Below, piece after piece: positions 33,881-42,271 of a stretch of DNA of 64,000 nt (its first letter is position 1; each line of letters begins with the position of its first letter). The stretch is from assembly GCA_036381835.1 (NCBI GenBank), contig DASVCA010000047.1, positions 1 to 64,000 of the forward strand, written 5' to 3'. The DNA is from DASULK01 sp036381835 (lineage in GTDB: Bacteria; Actinomycetota; Actinomycetes; Mycobacteriales; Micromonosporaceae). The notes under the pieces are model-generated. The model was given only the letters and a program-made list of their open reading frames with translations. It was not told the DNA's origin and made no database searches. A program made the translations under genes and the position numbers.

Positions 33881-35068
33881 TCAGGTGCGCGGCGGCGGGG
33901 CCAGCTCCCGGTGCAACATCCGCCGCAGATACAGGCTGGTGACGGCGATGATCGCCAACACGGCGGCGGCCGCGGCGGCGACCACAACCGGTGGCAGCCC
34001 GATCGTCGCGGGGGCCACCGTGGCGAGCAGCAACAGCCCGACCGGTCGGGGCCAGGCGACCCGGCTGTAGATCGCGTATTCCAGTAGGGCACGGCCGGCC
34101 AGGAACAGCGCGGGGCCAACGAAGATGACCAACACCCAGGCCGGCTCCGCGCGACCGAGAGGAGCATCGATGATCAGTTTGTCGCCGACTGCGCTGATGA
34201 CGATCCCGAGCACCATGATGAGGTGGGCGACGGATCCCAGTTCGCCCACCCGGCCGGGATTCTTCGAGGCCAGGATGGCTGCGGGCAGTATCTGCCCGGC
34301 CCGGTGGAAGTAGATCAGCGCGAGCAGCACCGTGATCGCGAACGACACGGTCAAGGCGACCATCCGAGCCCGGTCGAACCCGTACGGCGTGACCTCGATC
34401 CCGGAGGCCAGGAGCGTCTCGCCGAGCCCGATGATCAGGATCTGACGGTATCGCTCCGCCAGGTGCTCCGCTGCGATCCGCTGCCGCCCCAGCCCCGCTC
34501 TACCGAGTCGCGGAGTGGGGAAATCGAGGATCCCGGCCAGGTAGTCGATGCCGACGCCGACGGTCCACCACGCCAGCCGGGCACCGCCTTCGGCGAACGC
34601 CCCCGCGATCCACGGTCCCGAGGAGATCGTGGCCCAGAAAAGGATCCGAATGCTGACGAGCTGCGCGTCACGGTCTCCGCCGAGCAACACCAGCCAAACG
34701 TGCCGCAGCATCTGCAGGCCCACGTAGAGCCCGGCGAAGACGGCTCCGCGCTCGGCGAACGCCCGGGGTATCGCGACCGCCATCATCAGACTGGCGAACA
34801 TGGTGGCGATGACCAGAAACTGGATCACCGGCCGGCTCGGGGCGTATCGGTTGGTCATCCGCGCCGTGCGATACCAGACCCGCCACAGGGCTGCGGTGAG
34901 CACCAGCGTCTCGCAGAAACCGATCCAGTCGAGCCTGTCCACCAGGCGCTCGCTCAGCCGGGTGAACGCGAACACGAACACCACGTCGAAGAGCAGCTCT
35001 ATGAAGACCGCCTGCTGCGGATCCCGATGAGTGCGCAGCGGTTCGGTTGGACCGCGAGTCGTCCCCAA
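33881..35068 (-). CDS. ltrA: LtrA family membrane protein (low temperature requirement A)
   Basis: A 395-residue integral membrane protein with about ten hydrophobic segments. The N-terminal FIELLFDVVFVFAFTRLSE and the central RYRQILIIGLGETLLASG are LtrA-family signatures. The biochemical function of LtrA is unknown; it was named from a Listeria cold-growth mutant. The apparent start is TTG (35068) and is uncertain, because no ATG or GTG precedes the first conserved helix in a better place. It is upstream of the ECF41 operon and in the same direction, but that operon has its own promoter. Confidence 0.8.
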   Translation of the reverse strand: MGTTRGPTEPLRTHRDPQQAVFIELLFDVVFVFAFTRLSERLVDRLDWIGFCETLVLTAALWRVWYRTARMTNRYAPSRPVIQFLVIATMFASLMMAVAIPRAFAERGAVFAGLYVGLQMLRHVWLVLLGGDRDAQLVSIRILFWATISSGPWIAGAFAEGGARLAWWTVGVGIDYLAGILDFPTPRLGRAGLGRQRIAAEHLAERYRQILIIGLGETLLASGIEVTPYGFDRARMVALTVSFAITVLLALIYFHRAGQILPAAILASKNPGRVGELGSVAHLIMVLGIVISAVGDKLIIDAPLGRAEPAWVLVIFVGPALFLAGRALLEYAIYSRVAWPRPVGLLLLATVAPATIGLPPVVVAAAAAAVLAIIAVTSLYLRRMLHRELAPPPRT

Positions 35069-35172
35069 CGCCCTAACCCCGTTTATCCCCTTCGGGGACT
35101 ATTTCACAGAACGGCCAGCTCGGCGGCCGACTCATACGTACCCAGGCGTCGCCGCGGCGTTACCGTCAGCCC

Positions 35173-35769
35173 GTGATCCAGTCCGCCTTCGCGGGCTTCG
35201 CCACGGCGACGGCGCTGCTCGTCGTCATCGGCCCGCAGAACGCCTTCGTGCTCCGCCAGGGGCTGCGCCATGAGCACGTCTGGCCGGTAGTCGCGGTCTG
35301 CGCCGCCTCCGACGCCTTGCTGATCTCGGCGGGGATCGCCGGCCTCGGCGCGGCGGTCGCCCGCCAGCCGGCTCTACTCGCCGTCACCCGATGGGGAGGT
35401 GCTGCGTTCCTCCTGGGCTACGCCGTCCTCGCGCTCCGCCGGGCGCTGTGGCCCGGCCGACTGACCCCCTCGGGTGGATCGGCCACGACATTGCCGGCGG
35501 CCCTGCTGACGTGCCTGGCGTTCACCTATCTGAACCCGCACGTCTATCTGGACACGGTTCTGCTGGTCGGCTCGGTCGCCCACCAGCAGCCCTACCCGTG
35601 GACGTTCGGGACCGGTGCCGTGCTCGCCAGCGCCGCCTGGTTCACCGCGCTCGGCATGGGTGCCCGTCGACTCGCGCCGCTGTTCGCCCGGCCCACGGCC
35701 TGGCGTGTGCTCGATGGTCTGATCGCCGCGGCGTTGGTCGTGCTGGCCGGCTCGCTGATACTCGCCTGA
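35173..35769 (+). CDS. LysE/ArgO-family amino-acid exporter
   Basis: A 198-residue membrane protein with five to six hydrophobic segments. Near the N-terminus VVIGPQNAFVLRQGL is the LysE/ArgO signature, and TYLNPHVYLDTVLLVG is the second conserved block. It exports basic amino acids such as arginine or lysine. GTG start. It is divergent from ltrA over 104 bp, which contain a small TCCCC-TTC-GGGGA hairpin at 35086-35098. No LysG/ArgP-type regulator is adjacent. Confidence 0.85.
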   Translation: MIQSAFAGFATATALLVVIGPQNAFVLRQGLRHEHVWPVVAVCAASDALLISAGIAGLGAAVARQPALLAVTRWGGAAFLLGYAVLALRRALWPGRLTPSGGSATTLPAALLTCLAFTYLNPHVYLDTVLLVGSVAHQQPYPWTFGTGAVLASAAWFTALGMGARRLAPLFARPTAWRVLDGLIAAALVVLAGSLILA

Positions 35770-35827
35770 CCGCTCGGCCGCGGAGCGGCTCCGCCGAAAA
35801 CCTATCGCGGCCCAGGCGAGGTGCCCC

Positions 35828-35921
35828 TAGCATCGAGGGCATGGAGCGCTGACACCACGGCAGGCCCGCGCCCGAGGCGGTACGCCCGGCGGGCTCTCAC
35901 CTTCCGACTCCGAGGTGCCTG
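35828..35921 (+). promoter_or_regulatory. attenuator-like leader of the ABC-F gene with a 3-codon ORF
   Basis: A -10-like TAGCAT (35828-35833) would start transcription at about 35841, which is an ATG opening a three-codon ORF (M-E-R-stop, 35841-35852). Next comes a stable nested hairpin: GCCCGC (35864-35869) with GCGGGC (35889-35894), enclosing GGCG-gta-CGCC. Then come a short spacer and the ABC-F ribosome site. Ribosome-targeting resistance genes are often induced by drug-stalled ribosomes on such leaders. The arrangement fits, but the promoter is weak and the reading is inference. Confidence 0.4.
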
Positions 35922-37565
35922 GTGTCCGCGATTCTCTGCGCGCAAGACTTGATCAAGATCTACGACGAACGTCGCGTGCTCGACGGCGTCAGCCTCACCG
36001 CCGCACCCGGTCAGCGGATCGGGCTGATCGGGGAGAACGGCGTCGGCAAATCGACCCTGCTGCGACTGCTCGCCGGCGTCGAGGAGCCCGACGGCGGACA
36101 GGTGGTCCGCCCGATCGACGCCGGCTTCCTGCATCAGGAGCTGCCTTATCCCGGCACCGCCACCGTCGGGGATGTGCTCGCTGACGCACTCGCCGAGCTG
36201 CGGGCAGCACAGGACAGGCTGCAGGAGCTGGCGCACGCGCTGCAACGCCGACCCGATGATCAGGGGCTGCTGGCGGCGTACGGCGAAACCCTGCAATGGG
36301 CGGTGGAGCACGACCTGTGGGACGCGGACCGCCGCGCCGATCTGGTGCTCGCCGGACTGGGACTGGCTGCGATCTCCCGCGACCGGCGGATGGGCGAGCT
36401 GTCCGGCGGTGAACGGTCCCGGCTCGGGTTGGCCGCCCTGCTGATACGGCAGCCGCAGGCGCTGCTGCTCGACGAACCCACGAATCATCTCGACGACGAC
36501 GCGATGGTGTTTCTCCAGGCGCACCTGGCCGGGTTGCCGGGTGCGGTGGTGGTGGCGAGCCATGACCGCACGCTGCTCGACGCGGTGTGCACGCACATCG
36601 TGGACCTCGATCCCTCTCGGCACGGCGTCACCCGTTACGGCGGCGGGTATTCGGACTATCTGCGGGCTAAGCGCATCGAGCGCTGCAAATGGGAGGAGCG
36701 GTACGCCGCCGAGCAGGAGCAACTGAGCAAGCTGCGTCTGGCGGTGCGCACCACCGCGCGTCAGGTCGCCCACCATCGCCCGCGCCGCGACGGCGACAAA
36801 ATGGCATACGACCGCCACGGGGGCCGGGTGGAGGCACAGGTCTCCCGCCGGGTACGCAACGCCCAGCGGAGACTGGACGAGCTGAGCCGCCGGCAGGTCG
36901 CCAAACCCCCGACGCCGCTGCGGTTCGCCGGCACCCTGACCGTCGACCACGACGTCGATGGACTGGCGGTGTCGTTGCGTGGGGTCTGCGTACCGGGCCG
37001 GCTCCACGTGGCCGAGTTCGACCTGCCGATGCGGGGGCGCCTGCTGGTGGAGGGCCGGAACGGGGCGGGTAAGTCGACCTTGCTCGCGGTGTTGGCCGGG
37101 CACCTGGCCCCGGCCGCCGGTTCGGTGTGGCGACGGCCCGGTCTGCGGGTGGGCCTGTTGGCGCAGGACGTCGAGTTCCCCGACCCGGATCGCACCCCGA
37201 GGCAGGTGTACGAGGCGGCAGCCGGTAATGCTCTCGTACCCCTGACCGAATTGGGCTTGATCGCTCCCCGTGATCTGGATCGGCCGGTGGCGGTGCTCAG
37301 CGTCGGGCAGCGTCGACGGTTGGCGCTCGCACTGCTGATCGCCCGTCCCCCGCACCTGCTGCTGCTCGACGAGCCCACGAACCACATCTCCCTGGCGCTC
37401 GCCGAAGAGTTGGAGGAGGCGCTGCACCAGGCGCCGGGGGCGGTGGTGGTCGCCAGTCACGATCGTTGGCTGCGGCGTCGGTGGTCCGGGGCGCGGCTGC
37501 GGATCACGTTCGGGGAGGCCGGGCGGAACGCGGCCGGGTCGGGTACGGGAGAATGCCGGGCGTGA
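35922..37565 (+). CDS. ABC-F ATPase, antibiotic-resistance (TlrC/OleB-like) type
   Basis: A 547-residue soluble protein with two ABC domains and no membrane part. The first has GLIGENGVGKSTLLRLLAG and LSGGERSRLGLA; the second has GRNGAGKSTLLAVLAG and the variant signature LSVGQRRRLALA. The interdomain linker is long and basic, with DGDKMAYDRHGGRVEAQVSR, as in the actinomycete resistance proteins TlrC, OleB and SrmB. Those bind the ribosomal E site and dislodge macrolides, lincosamides and relatives. GTG start; the stop overlaps the purB GTG. Whether it protects against the cluster product or outside drugs is unknown. Confidence 0.86.
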   Translation: MSAILCAQDLIKIYDERRVLDGVSLTAAPGQRIGLIGENGVGKSTLLRLLAGVEEPDGGQVVRPIDAGFLHQELPYPGTATVGDVLADALAELRAAQDRLQELAHALQRRPDDQGLLAAYGETLQWAVEHDLWDADRRADLVLAGLGLAAISRDRRMGELSGGERSRLGLAALLIRQPQALLLDEPTNHLDDDAMVFLQAHLAGLPGAVVVASHDRTLLDAVCTHIVDLDPSRHGVTRYGGGYSDYLRAKRIERCKWEERYAAEQEQLSKLRLAVRTTARQVAHHRPRRDGDKMAYDRHGGRVEAQVSRRVRNAQRRLDELSRRQVAKPPTPLRFAGTLTVDHDVDGLAVSLRGVCVPGRLHVAEFDLPMRGRLLVEGRNGAGKSTLLAVLAGHLAPAAGSVWRRPGLRVGLLAQDVEFPDPDRTPRQVYEAAAGNALVPLTELGLIAPRDLDRPVAVLSVGQRRRLALALLIARPPHLLLLDEPTNHISLALAEELEEALHQAPGAVVVASHDRWLRRRWSGARLRITFGEAGRNAAGSGTGECRA

Positions 37566-39007
37566 CGCTGCGCAATCAGGGCAAGCCCGAGGTTCCGAAC
37601 GTGCTCGCCGCCCGCTACGCCTCCCCGGAGCTGGTCGCGATCTGGTCTCCCGAGGAGAAGATCCGGATGGAGCGGCGGTTGTGGCTCGCGGTGCTCCGTG
37701 CCCAACGGGACCTCGGCGTGGCGGTGCCGGACGGGGTCATCGAGGCGTACGAGCGGGTGCTCGACCAGGTCGACCTGACGTCGATCGCGGCCCGCGAGCG
37801 GGTCACCCGGCACGACGTGAAGGCCCGGATCGAGGAGTTCTGCGCGCTGGCCGGGCACGAGCACGTGCACAAGGGGATGACCTCGCGGGACCTGACGGAG
37901 AACGTCGAGCAGCTGCAGATCCGGGCGTCGCTGGAGCTGATCCGCGACCGTGCGGTGGCGGCGCTGGCCCGGCTGGCCCGGCTCGCGGTGGAACACAGCG
38001 AGCTGGTCATGACCGGACGCTCGCACAATGTGCCGGCCCAGGCGACCACGCTCGGCAAACGGTTCGCCTCCGCTGCGGAGGAACTGCTGATCGCGTACGA
38101 GCGGCTCGACGATCTGATCGGCCGCTACCCGCTGCGCGGTATCAAGGGTCCGGTGGGCACCGCCGCCGACCAGCTCGACCTGTTCGACGGCGACGCCGAA
38201 CGGGTGGCCGAGCTGGAGCGGCGGGTGGCCGAGCATCTGGGCTTCCGCCGGGTGTTGGACAGCGTCGGGCAGGTCTATCCGCGTTCGCTCGACTTCGACG
38301 TGCTGAGCGCGCTGGTGCAGATCGTCGCCGCGCCGTCGTCGCTGGCGACGACGATCCGGTTGATGGTCGGCCAGGAGCTGGCCACCGAGGGATTCAAGCC
38401 CGGCCAGGTGGGCTCCAGCGCCATGCCGCACAAGATGAACACCCGGTCCAGTGAGCGGATCAACGGACTCGCGGTGGTCGTCCGGGGCTATCTGTCGATG
38501 ACGGGCGAGCTGGCCGGCGACCAGTGGAACGAGGGCGACGTGTCCTGCTCGGTGGTGCGTCGGGTGGCGCTGCCGGACGCCTTCTTCGCCGTCGACGGGC
38601 TGTTTCAGACCTTCCTCACCGTGCTGGACGAGTTCGGTGCCTATCCGGCGGTGGTCGCCCGCGAGCTGGACCGCTATCTGCCGTTTCTGGCCACCACGAA
38701 GATCCTGGTCGCGGCGGTGCGGCGCGGGGTGGGCCGGGAGGTCGCCCATGAGGCGATCAAGGAACACGCGGTCGCGGTGGCGCTCGCCATGCGGGAGCAG
38801 GGTGTGGCCGAGAACGATCTGTTCGACCGGCTCGCGGCGGATTCTCGGCTGCGGCTCACCCGGGTGGAGATCGACGAACTGGTCGCGGACCGTAAGGCGT
38901 TCGTCGGTGCCGCGCCCGCACAGGTCCGGGCGGTGGCCGACCGGATCGCCGCGGTGGTGGCCGACCATCCGGCTGCCGCCGCCTACGACCCGGCCCCGAT
39001 TCTCTGA
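37562..39007 (+). CDS. purB: adenylosuccinate lyase
   Basis: A 481-residue fumarase-superfamily enzyme of purine synthesis; it cleaves SAICAR to AICAR and adenylosuccinate to AMP. The signature GSSAMPHKMNTRSSERI lies near residue 280, with the catalytic His region MTGRSHNVPAQATT near 160. The GTG at 37562 has GGGAGA 9 nt upstream and overlaps the ABC-F stop (GTGA); an in-frame ATG at 37553 has the ribosome site too close. It is apart from the purSQL and purFM genes. Confidence 0.9.
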   Translation: MTLRNQGKPEVPNVLAARYASPELVAIWSPEEKIRMERRLWLAVLRAQRDLGVAVPDGVIEAYERVLDQVDLTSIAARERVTRHDVKARIEEFCALAGHEHVHKGMTSRDLTENVEQLQIRASLELIRDRAVAALARLARLAVEHSELVMTGRSHNVPAQATTLGKRFASAAEELLIAYERLDDLIGRYPLRGIKGPVGTAADQLDLFDGDAERVAELERRVAEHLGFRRVLDSVGQVYPRSLDFDVLSALVQIVAAPSSLATTIRLMVGQELATEGFKPGQVGSSAMPHKMNTRSSERINGLAVVVRGYLSMTGELAGDQWNEGDVSCSVVRRVALPDAFFAVDGLFQTFLTVLDEFGAYPAVVARELDRYLPFLATTKILVAAVRRGVGREVAHEAIKEHAVAVALAMREQGVAENDLFDRLAADSRLRLTRVEIDELVADRKAFVGAAPAQVRAVADRIAAVVADHPAAAAYDPAPIL

Positions 39008-39018
39008 CCGGTCGGTCC

Positions 39019-39465
39019 CTACGGCGACTCGTCCGGGGTGGGGGTCGCCGCCGCGCTGGACAGGTTGGGGGCGCTGGCCGGCTCGGGGATCTTCTCCAGC
39101 TCCTCGGCCGGTTGCGGCTCCGGAGGAGGTGCGATCTGCCTGGGGTCGGGGGCGCAGCGGACGGCCACCACGGCGGTCCCGTACGCACACACCTCCATCC
39201 ACATCTCGCCCACCTCGCGGTGCTCGAACTGCATGCCGAGCACCGCGTTCGCGCCGAGCCGCTGCGCCTCCTCGCCGAGTCGGGTGACCGCGTCGGTGCG
39301 CCAGCGGGTGAGGTTCTCCGGTGCCTTGTCGTCGTAGTTGCCGCCGCGAAGGTTCTTCACCCCTTCGCGGTACGGGTTGCGGGTTCGGGCGATGGATGCC
39401 ACGACTGCGCCGAGGACCGCACGGATCTCGTAGCCGGGAAGGGTGTCCGTCGTCACCACCAGCAC
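39019..39465 (-). CDS. YbjQ/UPF0145 family protein
   Basis: About 148 residues. The YbjQ fold is seen in VLVVTTDTLPGYEIRAVLGA, GVKNLRGGNYDDKAPENLTR and LGANAVLGMQFEHREV, near the usual pentamer-forming motifs. A Pro/Glu-rich C-terminal tail of about 40 residues is added. Function is unknown; some members are called heavy-metal-binding. The start is uncertain: no ribosome site is seen, and GTG 39465 fits the family N-terminus. It is convergent with purB (11-bp gap). Confidence 0.72.
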   Translation of the reverse strand: MLVVTTDTLPGYEIRAVLGAVVASIARTRNPYREGVKNLRGGNYDDKAPENLTRWRTDAVTRLGEEAQRLGANAVLGMQFEHREVGEMWMEVCAYGTAVVAVRCAPDPRQIAPPPEPQPAEELEKIPEPASAPNLSSAAATPTPDESP

Positions 39466-39540
39466 GCTGTTGATGCTGTCAAGAGTGACTCGCGCCGTTT
39501 GGGCGGTTGCCCCGGGCTGTGAGGATGTTGCAAAACGGTG

Positions 39541-39579
39541 CGGCGCGGACGTCGGGTTCCAGACGTGACGTCCGCGCCG
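39541..39579 (-). terminator. terminator of the secreted protease gene
   Basis: A perfect 13-bp inverted repeat (39541-39553 and 39567-39579, GC-rich, containing GGCGCGGACGTC) with a 13-nt loop, 37 nt after the protease stop. It also insulates the YbjQ gene downstream. Confidence 0.75.
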
Positions 39580-39616
39580 CAGGAGGGCGACACCCGTCAA
39601 TCGGGTGTTTCCGGTG

Positions 39617-40303
39617 TCAGACGCCCGTGATCGAGCGGATCCAGGACCGGCTGGCGGCGACGCTGCTGTAGTTCTGGATGCTGTAGCCGTCGGCGGTGGA
39701 GGCGACGCCGACCTGGCGGCCGTTGTAGAACTGCGGGCCGCCCGAGTCGCCCCGCCAGGCGTTGCCGTTGATCCGCGAGCTGCGGATCGCCTGGCCGCCG
39801 TACGCGTCGGTGGCGCTGTTGCTGGTCACCTGCACGTTGGCGGTCTTCAGCACGGTGGATGCCGAGCAGCCGCTGTAGCAGGTCATGCCCCAGCCGTAGA
39901 TGTAGTTGGTGGAGCCGACCGGCGGGTTGCTGTCGGCGAGGGTCACGTAGCTGGTGCTGACCGGGCTCGACAGCCGCATCAGCGCGATGTCGTACCGGGC
40001 GTATGCGGCGGTGACGCTGCGGGTGACGCCGCCGGACGAGCGGTAGACGCTGCCGACCCGAACCGACATGCTGCCGCTGACGCAGTGCCGCGCGGTCATC
40101 ACCCACTCGGGCGCGATGATCGTCCCGGAGCAGGTGAAGTTTCCGTTGCTGAACACCGCGGCGGCCCAGGGGGCGGACGAGACATAGCTGCCGCCGATGA
40201 TGTACGGCTCGACGGTGTTGGGCTTGGCGACCGCGCCGGAGGGCGCGAGAAGCGCTCCCGCGAGCGCCGAGGCGAGCACGGCGAGACCAAGACGGACGCG
40301 CAT
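39617..40303 (-). CDS. secreted S1-family serine protease
   Basis: A 228-residue chymotrypsin-fold protease. The signal peptide covers about residues 1-26 (MRVRLGLAVLASALAGALLA then PSGAVA), followed by a short propeptide, with mature-start IIGG at 35-38. The catalytic triad is H73 (MTARHC), D105 (ARYDIALMRL) and S187 (RGDSGGP). The residue equivalent to trypsin Asp189 is Asn in GNAWRGDSGG, so trypsin-like Lys/Arg preference is doubtful. ATG 40303 has AGGAG upstream. It acts outside the cell, probably in nutrition. A good promoter lies at 40420-40448. Confidence 0.87.
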   Translation of the reverse strand: MRVRLGLAVLASALAGALLAPSGAVAKPNTVEPYIIGGSYVSSAPWAAAVFSNGNFTCSGTIIAPEWVMTARHCVSGSMSVRVGSVYRSSGGVTRSVTAAYARYDIALMRLSSPVSTSYVTLADSNPPVGSTNYIYGWGMTCYSGCSASTVLKTANVQVTSNSATDAYGGQAIRSSRINGNAWRGDSGGPQFYNGRQVGVASTADGYSIQNYSSVAASRSWIRSITGV

Positions 40304-40419
40304 GCAGGGCTCCTTTCGTCGGTTCGCCGCCCGGGATCTCCGGGACGGCAAGGGTCCGGGCAGTGGTTTGCACCACCCGGGAAGGCAGCGCCCTTCATCG
40401 ATGTCTAGGCGCCAATGGC

Positions 40420-40448
40420 AGGATAGGTATCCATCGACATATAGACAA
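40420..40448 (-). promoter_or_regulatory. sigma-70-type promoter of the protease gene
   Basis: Reading leftward, TTGTCT (40448-40443), a 17-nt spacer, TATCCT (40425-40420). The surrounding 40400-40475 stretch is markedly AT-rich for this genome. It gives a leader of about 110 nt before the protease ATG. The rest of the 40304-40560 gap holds no gene. Confidence 0.6.
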
Positions 40449-40560
40449 GAATTGAGGAATAAGATCTTTTTCATTGGTGGCTGCGGCGCCACGTGAACCT
40501 GCCTCGGCGCGCTCGGGTAGAGTCGGCCCCGACGAAGGGGAGCAGCCCCAAGGGGCGCAG

Positions 40561-41169
40561 ATGGAACACGTGCTCGCCGCGCTGGCGGCGTTCGTGCTGA
40601 TCGTGCCGGTGGAACTGCCGGACAAGACCTTCGTCGCCACCCTCGTGCTGACCACCCGCTATCCGGCGCTCCCGGTATGGCTCGGCGTCATCGCCGCGTT
40701 CGGGGTGCAGTCTCTCGTCGCGGTCGGTGCCGGGAGCCTGCTCGCCCAACTGCCGCAGCGGCCGATCGCACTCCTCGCCGCCTTGCTGTTCGCCGTCGGT
40801 GCCGTGATCCTGCTGCGTAGCACCCGCCGAGGTGACGCGCTGGAAGCGGAGCAGGGCGAGGCGTACGAGGGGAAGATCCCCGCGGGTCGGCGCGGCTGGC
40901 GGGCCGCCGCCGCGAGTTTCCTCGTCCTGTTCACAGCCGAGTGGGGAGACCTGTCCCAGCTGCTTACCGCCGGCCTCGTGGCCGCCGGCCGGCCGGCGGT
41001 GCCGGTCCTCATCGGTGCCTGGCTCGCGCTCGCTGCGGTCTCGGGAACGGCGGTGCTGCTCGGACGCTGGTTGCTGCGCCGGGTGCGCCTCACCCTGATC
41101 CGCTATCTGGCGGCTGCGGTCTGCGCCACAATCGCGGTGGCCACCGCGGGGAGCGCATTGGTCGGCTGA
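40561..41169 (+). CDS. TMEM165/GDT1-family (UPF0016) cation transporter
   Basis: A 202-residue membrane protein with six hydrophobic segments in two related halves. GDT1 proteins carry an E-x-G-D-K/R-T/S motif in each half. Here the second is TAEWGDLSQ, but the first is VELPDKTF, with Pro in place of Gly. Family members exchange Mn2+ or Ca2+ for protons; bacterial members export Mn. The ATG at 40561 is used, since upstream codons add only polar residues. It is divergent from the protease gene. Confidence 0.82.
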   Translation: MEHVLAALAAFVLIVPVELPDKTFVATLVLTTRYPALPVWLGVIAAFGVQSLVAVGAGSLLAQLPQRPIALLAALLFAVGAVILLRSTRRGDALEAEQGEAYEGKIPAGRRGWRAAAASFLVLFTAEWGDLSQLLTAGLVAAGRPAVPVLIGAWLALAAVSGTAVLLGRWLLRRVRLTLIRYLAAAVCATIAVATAGSALVG

Positions 41170-41312
41170 CCGGTTTCGACACCGTTGGCACCGATGTCGC
41201 AGCTCCGGTGATCAGCACGTGCGGGGATCGGTATGCGCACCAGGTACGCTGGGGCCGTCCCCCGTTATGGGCCAACCCCAAACTGCACTGCTCACACCGT
41301 CAGGAGTGCCCA

Positions 41313-41591
41313 GTGGCTCGCGTCGTCATCGACGTCATGCTCAAGCCGGAGATCCTCGATCCCCAGGGGCAGGCCGTCGCCAACGCACTACCCAGACTCG
41401 GCGTCACCGATGTGGCGTCCGTTCGCATCGGCCGTCGCATCGAGATCGAGTTCGCGGACGATTCGGGCGATCCGCAGGACCAGCTCGACCAGGCCAGAGA
41501 GATAGCCGACCGGTTGCTGGCCAATCCGGTGATCGAAGACTACACGGTTCGGCTTGAGGCCGGTGCCGACCGCGAGGACGTGCCGGCATGA
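41313..41591 (+). CDS. purS: phosphoribosylformylglycinamidine synthase subunit PurS
   Basis: A 92-residue small subunit of the three-part FGAM synthase. The N-terminal [20 protein letters not shown] and following '[20 protein letters not shown]' are the PurS pattern. It bridges PurQ and PurL and helps pass ammonia. GTG 41313 has AGGAG at 41302-41306. Its stop overlaps the purQ ATG (ATGA). Confidence 0.92.
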   Translation: MARVVIDVMLKPEILDPQGQAVANALPRLGVTDVASVRIGRRIEIEFADDSGDPQDQLDQAREIADRLLANPVIEDYTVRLEAGADREDVPA

Positions 41592-42271
41592 CAGCCCGCA
41601 TCGGTGTGGTCACCTTCCCCGGCTCGCTCGACGACACCGACGCCGCCCGGGCGGTGCGCCTGGCCGGCGGCGAGGCCGTCCGTCTCTGGCACGACGATCC
41701 GAACCTGCACGGGGTCGATGCGGTGGTGCTGCCGGGTGGCTTCTCCTACGGTGACTACCTGCGCAGCGGGGCGATCGCCCGGTTCGCACCGGTGATGCAG
41801 ACGATCATCGCGGGTGCCCGCGACGGCCTCCCGGTGCTCGGAATCTGCAACGGGTTCCAAATCCTGTGCGAGGCACACCTGCTGCCCGGCGCGCTGACCC
41901 GCAACGAGCATCTGCACTTCCGGGCCCGAGACCAGTGGCTGCGGATCGAGGCGGCCGGCACGGCATGGACCAGCGCCTTCACATCCGGTCAGGAGGTGCT
42001 TATTCCGGTCAAGCACGGAGAAGGCCGCTACGTGGCCGACGAACGCACCCTGCACGAGCTCGAAGCCACGGGTCGGATCGTCGCCCGCTACATCCGGGGC
42101 AACCCGAACGGCTCGCTGCACGACATCGCCGGCATCACCAACGAGGCCGGCAACGTCGTAGGCATGATGCCGCACCCGGAACACGCCGTCGAAGCACTGA
42201 CCGGTCCGTCGCTCGACGGGCTCGGTGTCTTCACCTCGATTCTCAAGCACCTTTCGGGAGCCCGGGCATGA
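41588..42271 (+). CDS. purQ: phosphoribosylformylglycinamidine synthase subunit PurQ
   Basis: A 227-residue class I glutamine amidotransferase that supplies ammonia to PurL. The nucleophile Cys is in [13 protein letters not shown], and the His-Glu pair in [10 protein letters not shown] near the C-terminus. It overlaps purS upstream and purL downstream by ATGA at both ends, so the three subunits are made in a fixed ratio. Confidence 0.94.
   Translation: MTARIGVVTFPGSLDDTDAARAVRLAGGEAVRLWHDDPNLHGVDAVVLPGGFSYGDYLRSGAIARFAPVMQTIIAGARDGLPVLGICNGFQILCEAHLLPGALTRNEHLHFRARDQWLRIEAAGTAWTSAFTSGQEVLIPVKHGEGRYVADERTLHELEATGRIVARYIRGNPNGSLHDIAGITNEAGNVVGMMPHPEHAVEALTGPSLDGLGVFTSILKHLSGARA

Noticed and set aside
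35922..37565. ABC-F protein as part of the biosynthetic cluster
   Set aside because: It lies 4 kb beyond the precursor operon, after unrelated genes, and overlaps purB. ABC-F proteins defend ribosomes, and a quinone/aminophenol product is not expected to target them.
37457..39202. 581-codon open frame opposite purB
   Set aside because: Antisense shadow with His/Arg/Gly/Gln-rich composition; purB has clear family signatures.
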